Part shown: positions 6,501 through 12,691 of the stretch, piece after piece
How the letters are laid out: each line of letters begins with the position of its first letter
How positions within the stretch are numbered: position 1 is the stretch's first letter
Assembly (NCBI GenBank): GCA_045643145.1
Contig: JAZUKG010000228.1
Span: 1 to 22,000, forward strand
Source of the DNA: SVFI01 sp045643145
Lineage (GTDB): Bacteria > Bacillota > Clostridia > Lachnospirales > Lachnospiraceae
Direction: 5' to 3'
DNA length: 22,000 nt
Notes under the pieces: generated by a model
Seen by the model: only the letters and a program-made list of their open reading frames with translations
What the model was told of the DNA's origin: nothing
The model's database searches: none
Made by a program: the position numbers and the translations under genes

Positions 6501-9500
6501 TTATTTTACTTTAATCGTAATAGTTTTGGTTGCCTTTGCATATTTACTATCTGCATTTGCAATGATTACTACTTTATAGGTACCCTTCTTTGCACCCTTC
6601 TTCAAGGTAATGATACCCTTTTTCGAAACTGAAATATATCTCTTTGCTTTCTTTGGATACTTTTTCACTTTGTATGAAAGTTTTGTATTCGCTTTCGCTT
6701 TCAGCTTGAGAGTAACTTTCTTTTTCTTAAGTACAGAAGCTTTGAGCGATACTGTCTTTTTCATTTTCTTGGCGACAGTAATTGTCTGCTTTTCGCCAGG
6801 TGATGGACTTACGCTTACTTCTTCGCTCGGAACTGGGCTGGTACTAATATCTTCGCTCGGAACCGGGCTTGTACTAATATCTTCACTTGGAGCCGGGCTT
6901 GTACTAGGTACTTCACTCGGTGCTTCACTCGGTACACTGCTTGGTGACGGGCTTACACTTACCACTTCACTTGGGAATGGACTAGTGCTAGTTTCCTTAC
7001 TTGGAACCGGACTGGTACTTGGTGCATCACTCGGTGCTTCACTCGGTACACTACTTGGGGACGGGCTTACACTTACCACTTCACTTGGGGATGGACTAGT
7101 GCTAGCTTCCTTACTTGGAACCGGGCTGGTACTAGGTGATTCACTCGGATTTTCACTCGGAACGCTGCTTGGTGATGGGCTAATACTTACATCCTCACTT
7201 GGCGACGGACTAACGCTTGGTTCATCATCTTCAACAATGATTTCAATATCACCAAATGCATTATCTCCGATTTCTGTCACTGTTTTAGGAATTGTGATAG
7301 ATGTTGCCTCACTATTTACAAAGACATTCTTCTCAATACTGGTCAAAATAAATTTCTGACCGGTGATATGATCTGTCACTTCTTCTGGCAATACAACAGC
7401 CTTTCCAGCCACATCAGATACTTTTACCACACTCAGTGCTACTTCTCCATCTGATGTAGTAACTGCAATCGGTCTTCGTTTTTCTACTTCAGTAATCGCA
7501 CGATATGTAATACCATCGATTTCTTTTTCCCATATTTCATTGCATACTGTACATACGCCATTTACAAAAGTGTGCTCCGTGTGCGGATGATTATCTTCTA
7601 TGGTTGTGGTTCCAATCACATCACCCAGTTTGATTTCACCACAATTTTCTATCACATTGCCGGAAACAACGAGGTTATTTACGTTGTTAATCTCCATCAA
7701 ATTTTGAACCTTATCCTCACGATACTTGCAATTAATAAACACATTATTCTCAATGAGAATGTCATTTAGTATTTGTTCTGTGCTGTCCTTACCAGCAATC
7801 TTCACATTGATTTTTACAGCTGTTCCCGGTCCACCATTATCGCATTCTTCAAAGGTATTATTTCTGGCTACTATATGACACGCACCTTCCCCTTCAAACC
7901 AACGTCCAGGCTCGTAAGATGAACAAACCTCAATACCACCACAGCGATAAACATAATTATTTTCAAACAGACCATAATCATCATTCAAAAGAGAAGCTCT
8001 AGCTCTTGCTTCATGAATATAGTTACCGGCTATTACATAATTTGAGGATGAATGTGATTTGCTATATACAAAGCAATCAGATGTAATCTCTTGAGGCAGA
8101 GGCTCTGCTAAAACAACTTCTCGCTCATATCCGTTCAAGGTTCGAAAAGATGTAACTTTTGCCTCATACTCAGTAAACTCTTTTTGCTGATGATTTCGAA
8201 ATCGCAAAATATCACCGGCTTCCACAAGTCCAGAGGTTGCCCAACCACGAAGTATAGTTCGACTTTCATCAATTTCCAAAATAACCATCATATCATCATG
8301 AACATTAATAATATCGTCTCCTGTAAAGCCTAAATCACAATCTGCAATACGGAAATACCCACCAGTATTCAAAATATGTATCGCATCCGCAGCAGTTGAA
8401 ATACGTCTTTCACGTGGTCCATCAGGATCCAGTCCCAAATAGGAATGAATAATCTGAAAATGATTTGCCTTGTCTCCAAAGACCCATCCCATACCTGTAA
8501 ATCCATAAATACTTACATTATCATAGGTTATATTTTTTGCGTATCTGCCGGTACTAAAAACTCTTCCCGAATACTCGAAATGACGAAGCAGATAATACTC
8601 ACCTTCGTTAAAATGTCTCATGTCTCCATTGTGGGTAATTCTGAGGACGTTATGATCTACCTTTTCGACATTTTGTAAGCAGCCGCTAACTGATCCCGGA
8701 GTGTAAGCCTTATATTTACCATAGGAGCCAACAGTTAAATCATCCGGGTCTAAATACATAAAGGTACCAATCGGAATATCTTCATCGACCTCATCGACTC
8801 CGATAAATCGAATATCAAAAACATTATTACTATGTTTTTTATCAATCTGAACCAGTGAGCCGACCGGAATCTTGTCCCAATCCCAATTCACTTTTAAGTT
8901 TCGAAACTCAATACCATTGCCACCGTATATTTTCATACAATATTTTGTATCAAAAATAAAAGTCGAATTATTTCCGTCAATGATTACATTCTCCATATTG
9001 TTGAAGGCAATATCATCTGTCATGTTTCTGAAATAATAGGTTCCCTGTTCAATTACGAGATATGCATTTGCTGTGCAGTCCTTTAATGCTTTTTTAAATG
9101 CTGCTGTATTATCCGCATTCTCAGGACTCATGCCATAGTCTTTAGCATATATTTTTTTCAGACTTTCTTCTTTCGGACGAGCGATGGAAAAAGTTTTATC
9201 CTCTACACCGGTTACCTCATCATAGTTCCAGCGATTCGACGGCTGCATCTTGATTGTCGCTCCATCCGGAACCAGCCCTGAAGAGAATCGATTTACTTCT
9301 GATAAAATTTTATCGTTATAAATCAAATCCATTCGATTTAAATCAATATCCATTTGATTCTGCAATTTGTATTTCACAGTCCCAATGTAGTCTGTCTTTT
9401 GCATCTCCAAAGTAACCGGTTCTTTACCAGGCACCTCAACATGAACCGATATCGTCGTGCTAGGCTGTGCACTCGGTTTCACACTCGGTGATGTGCTCGG

Positions 9501-11648
9501 TGATGCACTGACCGACGGACTGGTACTTGGCTTCACGCTCGGTGATGTGCTCGGTGATGCACTGACCGACGGACTGGTACTTGGCTTCACACTCGGTGAT
9601 GTACTCGGCGATGCACCGGCCCATTCTGAGATTGCTTTCACTGACGGAGTCCATGCCGGACTCGATACACCATTTTTCAATGGAATACAGGCCACAGAAA
9701 TGGTAGTATCCTTTGTATTTGTTAAATGAATTGCCAGTTTTCTGTACTCACTGTTATCCTTTACACCAGCTACACTTTTGGAGGTAGAAAGCGGTTTGGC
9801 ATCCATAACGGTAAACTTACCACCCTCGCTCATCAAGCCAATCCATAATTTATGTGCCACATTTTCTTTCGTGATCGCATCTTTGGTTAAAACAGTCACA
9901 ACAGCACTTCTGCCGTCAGATGCTACATCAATCGAACCTTTTGTGTGAGCAAACCAATAGATTTCACCTGCTGTATTGAGAGAAATCTCATCCTGAATGA
10001 CAACACATTCCTTATTTTTTATCATTTTCAGGCCACGAACCACGCTTTTTGCTCCGTTATCCCCATATGCGTCCGTCAAATCCGTGACAGCATAAGCTTC
10101 GTCGCCCGCATTAAACTCTGTAATCTGGCATATTGCCCCATCACGCTGGTCCGTGTCAGACGATGGATTAATCACCAGTGTATTGTGGCCCTCAGGCTTA
10201 ATTCGATATGAATATTTACGATCGGTCAGGTCATAAGTTTCATTTCCCAAATCTGTAAAAAATCTGGCTCCCTCAGACTCAATATAGAATGACCCCAGGT
10301 CAAAATGACCATGGTATAAATAATTGTTTTCACCGGAATGAAGTGCTGCAACCGTTCCATTGATATCCCAGGTATTACGGAAACTGGCATTACTAGCTCC
10401 CACTGATCCCCAATCGGTATCATTACTCAGTTCCGAACCGGTCTGCTGACTTTCATCAATCCACAACATATCCAGAAATCTAAACTCTTTATCTTCTTCA
10501 ATCTTTCTGAGACGAATGGCCGATAAATCCGGCGAACCAAAGTGTTCACCCAACCATAGAAAGACCGGCCAACCGGTATCTCGGCTATCTCCATCATCCC
10601 CAAAACTAAAGGAATACGGATAGTTAGAACTCATATAACGAACGAAATCTACAGATTTACGAATTCCATCATAGTCAGTGAGACCATAATCTTGTCCTGT
10701 CGCACTTTTTAGCGCTGAAGACTGCAAACCAACATAATATGTGGCATAATCCCAATAACCCAGGCCCTCTATATATGTTCCGTCTGTTGCACGATAGCCT
10801 TGACGAATCGCTGAATACGCTTTCTGATAACCATATGTGAGAATTTCAGCTGCAATATCCTTGGCATCTTCTTCATCTCCAATCGCCAGCGCTGCCAGGT
10901 TTGTACCTCCTGTACATACAAAGGTCCAGTTGTCACCCAATTGCGATTTATACCATGTATAAGAACGATCTGTTTCATCCTTCAATTTACTACTGTATTG
11001 CACATTTCCGGTATAATCATTTTTTATCTGCATTAGGCTTTTTTCAATTATGTTTTTACGTAAAAGTGCTCTTTTATCTTCATCCATCCAGTGATAAAGC
11101 CAGTCATAGCCAAACGCAAAGGCTGTACTCATTTCGGCAGGATCTAAAAAATGGTATGGATTCCAGTCTTTAAAACCACAAGCAGCCTCCAGTTCAGCAT
11201 AGGCCCTCTTGGCATATTTTTCATCACCAAAGATATTATAAGCCATAGCCAGCGTAGCAACATATCTCTGTATTCTTTTTGCTGTTTCCAGATGATTGCC
11301 ATTGTAATCGTCATAAGTAGAAATATGAGTATCTCTCAAATACATATCTGCTTCTGCTTTAAACTCTTTCAAAAGAGCTGCAGTCACAGAACCATCCTCT
11401 TTTATTGAGCCATTTTCTAAATGTGATTTCAGCTTTTCAAACTTCTGCTCTGTCATGATAATTCTGGGATGGGCATTCATTCCATTCTTTTCAATCATAT
11501 CGTCAATTAAATGCTCACCATCGATAAAATTACCATATTCTCCAGTTGGTGTACTATTTGTATCTGCTGCTCTTACCAAAACAGAACTTGGCATAATACC
11601 GACAATCATGACAACGATCATCAAAATACTTAATAGGCTTTTTTTCAT
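6501..11648 (-). CDS. Giant secreted multidomain carbohydrate-active protein (heparinase II/III-like + GH110-like)
   Basis: A 1715-residue surface or secreted protein. Domains in order: signal peptide 1-28; heparinase II/III-like alpha/alpha-toroid about 57-400 (starts HPRIIMTEQKFEKLK) and beta-sandwich about 410-665, with candidate catalytic histidines in LYHGHFDLGSF (446, 448) and EGHNTLVIN (488); Pro/Ser repeats 679-730; ubiquitin-like beta-grasp 731-803; right-handed beta-helix about 830-1350 resembling GH110 alpha-1,3-galactosidases, with acidic candidates in TAADAIHI (Asp1088) and GDDIINVH (Asp1111, Asp1112); a His/Cys cluster 1354-1369 (HTEHTF...CTVC); one BspA-type leucine-rich repeat about 1438-1468; a second Pro/Ser repeat region 1476-1618; and a lysine-rich Ig-like tail 1620-1715 shared with the protein at 12692-15001. 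The start at 11648 is preferred over an ATG 14 codons upstream because AAGGAG lies nine bases before it and the signal peptide then begins MKKSLL. Substrates are not determined; host or plant acidic glycans are possible. Confidence 0.88.
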   Translation of the reverse strand: MKKSLLSILMIVVMIVGIMPSSVLVRAADTNSTPTGEYGNFIDGEHLIDDMIEKNGMNAHPRIIMTEQKFEKLKSHLENGSIKEDGSVTAALLKEFKAEADMYLRDTHISTYDDYNGNHLETAKRIQRYVATLAMAYNIFGDEKYAKRAYAELEAACGFKDWNPYHFLDPAEMSTAFAFGYDWLYHWMDEDKRALLRKNIIEKSLMQIKNDYTGNVQYSSKLKDETDRSYTWYKSQLGDNWTFVCTGGTNLAALAIGDEEDAKDIAAEILTYGYQKAYSAIRQGYRATDGTYIEGLGYWDYATYYVGLQSSALKSATGQDYGLTDYDGIRKSVDFVRYMSSNYPYSFSFGDDGDSRDTGWPVFLWLGEHFGSPDLSAIRLRKIEEDKEFRFLDMLWIDESQQTGSELSNDTDWGSVGASNASFRNTWDINGTVAALHSGENNYLYHGHFDLGSFYIESEGARFFTDLGNETYDLTDRKYSYRIKPEGHNTLVINPSSDTDQRDGAICQITEFNAGDEAYAVTDLTDAYGDNGAKSVVRGLKMIKNKECVVIQDEISLNTAGEIYWFAHTKGSIDVASDGRSAVVTVLTKDAITKENVAHKLWIGLMSEGGKFTVMDAKPLSTSKSVAGVKDNSEYRKLAIHLTNTKDTTISVACIPLKNGVSSPAWTPSVKAISEWAGASPSTSPSVKPSTSPSVSASPSTSPSVKPSTSPSVSASPSTSPSVKPSAQPSTTISVHVEVPGKEPVTLEMQKTDYIGTVKYKLQNQMDIDLNRMDLIYNDKILSEVNRFSSGLVPDGATIKMQPSNRWNYDEVTGVEDKTFSIARPKEESLKKIYAKDYGMSPENADNTAAFKKALKDCTANAYLVIEQGTYYFRNMTDDIAFNNMENVIIDGNNSTFIFDTKYCMKIYGGNGIEFRNLKVNWDWDKIPVGSLVQIDKKHSNNVFDIRFIGVDEVDEDIPIGTFMYLDPDDLTVGSYGKYKAYTPGSVSGCLQNVEKVDHNVLRITHNGDMRHFNEGEYYLLRHFEYSGRVFSTGRYAKNITYDNVSIYGFTGMGWVFGDKANHFQIIHSYLGLDPDGPRERRISTAADAIHILNTGGYFRIADCDLGFTGDDIINVHDDMMVILEIDESRTILRGWATSGLVEAGDILRFRNHQQKEFTEYEAKVTSFRTLNGYEREVVLAEPLPQEITSDCFVYSKSHSSSNYVIAGNYIHEARARASLLNDDYGLFENNYVYRCGGIEVCSSYEPGRWFEGEGACHIVARNNTFEECDNGGPGTAVKINVKIAGKDSTEQILNDILIENNVFINCKYREDKVQNLMEINNVNNLVVSGNVIENCGEIKLGDVIGTTTIEDNHPHTEHTFVNGVCTVCNEIWEKEIDGITYRAITEVEKRRPIAVTTSDGEVALSVVKVSDVAGKAVVLPEEVTDHITGQKFILTSIEKNVFVNSEATSITIPKTVTEIGDNAFGDIEIIVEDDEPSVSPSPSEDVSISPSPSSVPSENPSESPSTSPVPSKEASTSPSPSEVVSVSPSPSSVPSEAPSDAPSTSPVPSKETSTSPFPSEVVSVSPSPSSVPSEAPSEVPSTSPAPSEDISTSPVPSEDISTSPVPSEEVSVSPSPGEKQTITVAKKMKKTVSLKASVLKKKKVTLKLKAKANTKLSYKVKKYPKKAKRYISVSKKGIITLKKGAKKGTYKVVIIANADSKYAKATKTITIKVK
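6795..7223 (-). repeat. In-frame tandem repeats coding a Pro/Ser/Thr linker (114-bp unit)
   Basis: About three copies of a 38-codon unit (SPSPSSVPSE..., ...TSPVPSKE..., PSEVVSVS) are followed by shorter 10-codon copies of TSPVPSEDIS. The copies are alike at the DNA level, so the region is prone to expansion and contraction. It forms an extended spacer between the catalytic part and the lysine-rich surface tail. Confidence 0.85.
9240..9458 (-). other. Segment encoding a ubiquitin-like beta-grasp domain
   Basis: Residues 731-803 of the giant enzyme align without gaps to ubiquitin over ubiquitin positions 14-50. From memory of the human sequence, 14 of 37 positions are identical, including TLE, D, I, VK-K-Q, I, LI, K and L (our 746-782). 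The domain lacks the C-terminal Gly-Gly needed for conjugation and sits in the middle of the chain, so a structural or binding role is inferred. Confidence 0.7.
9459..9614 (-). repeat. In-frame 54-bp tandem repeat coding a Pro/Ser linker
   Basis: About two and a half copies of an 18-codon unit (SASPSTSPSVKPSTSPSV) join the heparinase-like part to the ubiquitin-like domain. The DNA copies are almost identical, pointing to recent duplication. Confidence 0.88.
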
Positions 11649-11657
11649 AAATTTTAT

Positions 11658-11663
11658 CTCCTT
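11658..11663 (-). promoter_or_regulatory. Ribosome binding site fixing the start of the giant enzyme
   Basis: AAGGAG lies nine bases before the ATG at 11646-11648. The in-frame ATG 14 codons upstream has no such site, and using it would put charged residues before the signal peptide. Confidence 0.85.
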
Positions 11664-11711
11664 AATTGAAACCTCGTTATGCAAAAGCAATCAATTCTTC
11701 ACAAAATATGC

Positions 11712-11730
11712 ATTATACTACTCAATAGTA
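11712..11730 (-). promoter_or_regulatory. Putative promoter element with a dyad before the giant enzyme gene
   Basis: TATAAT at 11712-11717 (minus strand) overlaps an inverted repeat TACTA-N5-TAGTA at 11716-11730. No convincing -35 at the correct distance was found; TTGATA farther upstream pairs only with a poor -10. The dyad could be an operator. No terminator was found between the small genes upstream and this gene, so read-through is also possible. Confidence 0.3.
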
Positions 11731-11811
11731 TTTTACCATAGAAATATCAAGTGCCTATTACCAACTTTGTCCGATTCTCGACCATTTTTGTAATATTAAT
11801 CTCTTTTATTT

Positions 11812-11904
11812 TTACTCCATTAAAAGTGAAAATATCAGTCCTAAAAGACCTATAATCAGAAATCCGCCGTTAATAACCAGTCCCCACATAATACGATGAA
11901 TCAA
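11812..11904 (-). CDS. Possible 30-residue single-pass membrane peptide
   Basis: A short reading frame encodes a hydrophobic peptide, MWGLVINGGFLIIGLLGLIF followed by SLLME. If the TTG at 11902-11904 is used, the peptide has 30 residues and its start overlaps the zinc-ribbon stop as TTGA, which would allow coupled translation. If the ATG at 11887-11889 is used it has 25 residues. No separate ribosome binding site is seen. The composition is that of one transmembrane helix. It could be spurious; the case rests on position, overlap and composition. Confidence 0.4.
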   Translation of the reverse strand: MIHRIMWGLVINGGFLIIGLLGLIFSLLME

Positions 11905-12047
11905 TATTTAATTTTCGACTCGTCCGGGTCGAGCTTTATCGCACCTATCAGCGATTCTTTACAGTGTTCACAATATAGTAAAGATGCATCTGATACTTCT
12001 CCGCATTTAGGACAGTATACCCAATTTATTTCCTGTTTCATTTTCAT
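11901..12047 (-). CDS. Small zinc-ribbon protein (48 residues)
   Basis: The frame reads MKMKQEINWVYCPKCGEV..., with a second pair YCEHC. The two Cys-x2-Cys knuckles (CPKC and CEHC) are 15 residues apart and form a classic zinc ribbon. It begins 30 bases after the flavodoxin-fold gene stops, preceded by AGGA, so it belongs to that transcript. A start six bases downstream (12041) is equally possible and would give 46 residues. The acidic tail (KLDPDESKIKY) has no known motif. The role is unknown; it may bind the neighbouring oxidoreductase or nucleic acid. Confidence 0.65.
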   Translation of the reverse strand: MKMKQEINWVYCPKCGEVSDASLLYCEHCKESLIGAIKLDPDESKIKY

Positions 12048-12077
12048 TTCATCCTATCCAAATAACTTTTACGCTAA

Positions 12078-12623
12078 TTATTTCAAAATCAATTTGCAAA
12101 ATTCTGTTATTTCGTCAATTCTGTTTGCAACATCTTCTTTATACTCAATTGAGCAAAGACCCAGTTTGCCACAGGATTCAATTTCCAAATGGCCATGAAA
12201 ATGTTCAATACTGCTAATAATTCTCTCACATTCAGGCATACTCGGGCCTGTTCGCAGTGCAATGGTATAACCTTTTTTACCTGCAGATAATTTTGCATGT
12301 GGTTCATGCGTATTACACCAAGGTGTACATCGATCAATAAATACCTTGAATTGTCCCGGAATATCCGCCCAGTATGAAGGCGATACCGATACTATTTTAT
12401 CTGCCCATTCATACTGCTCCATTAGCTTTATAACATCATCTTTTTGAAAACATTGCGCTGTATTATGACAGGATCTACACCCTTTACACAAAGCAATTTC
12501 ATAATCATCGATACAAATACTTCTTACTTCATTTACATTACTGATAGTATCTTTTACGATATTTACGATTTCAGCTGTCGCACCATTTCTGACAGGACTG
12601 CAATTCATAATCAAAATTTTCAT
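12078..12623 (-). CDS. Flavodoxin-fold NAD(P)H-dependent FMN oxidoreductase with a compact cysteine motif
   Basis: The 181-residue protein has the FMN phosphate-binding loop near the N-terminus (MNCSPVRNGATAEIV), followed by a cysteine cluster CKGCRSCHNTAQC (Cys46, 49, 52, 58; C-x2-C-x2-C-x5-C). This spacing occurs in iron-sulfur flavoproteins and in many NADPH-dependent FMN reductase-like proteins. The conserved SPSYWADIPGQFKVFIDR (81-98) supports the flavin-binding fold and a dimer interface. It should be a cytosolic electron-transfer protein or reductase with an unknown acceptor. The start has AGGAGA at 12631-12636. That site directly abuts the T-run of a terminator hairpin, leaving no room for a separate promoter between hairpin and gene. 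Confidence 0.87.
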   Translation of the reverse strand: MKILIMNCSPVRNGATAEIVNIVKDTISNVNEVRSICIDDYEIALCKGCRSCHNTAQCFQKDDVIKLMEQYEWADKIVSVSPSYWADIPGQFKVFIDRCTPWCNTHEPHAKLSAGKKGYTIALRTGPSMPECERIISSIEHFHGHLEIESCGKLGLCSIEYKEDVANRIDEITEFCKLILK

Positions 12624-12636
12624 TCCTATTTCTCCT

Positions 12637-12676
12637 AAAAAAAGCAGAGTATTTTATATTGATAAGACACTCTGCT
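12637..12676 (-). terminator. Hairpin terminator (possible attenuator) before the oxidoreductase gene
   Basis: An 8-bp perfect stem (AGCAGAGT at 12643-12650 and its partner at 12669-12676) with an 18-base loop is followed on the minus strand by seven T. It is 16 bases past the stop of the surface binding protein gene, and its T-run touches the ribosome binding site of the next gene. Confidence 0.8.
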
Positions 12677-12691
12677 TTTTCATACTTTTCA

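Noticed and set aside
6610..7359. Plus-strand open frame of 249 codons opposite the Pro/Ser repeats
   Set aside because: It is the mirror of the low-complexity repeat region (Gly/Leu/Thr/Ser-rich), has no ribosome binding site, and the minus-strand frame has clear domains.
9460..9654. Second minus-strand frame of 64 codons in the 54-bp repeats
   Set aside because: It is an out-of-frame reading of the tandem repeat inside the giant enzyme gene.
11896..12198. Plus-strand open frame of 100 codons
   Set aside because: It overlaps the zinc-ribbon gene and the end of the oxidoreductase gene on the minus strand, both better supported; no ribosome binding site.
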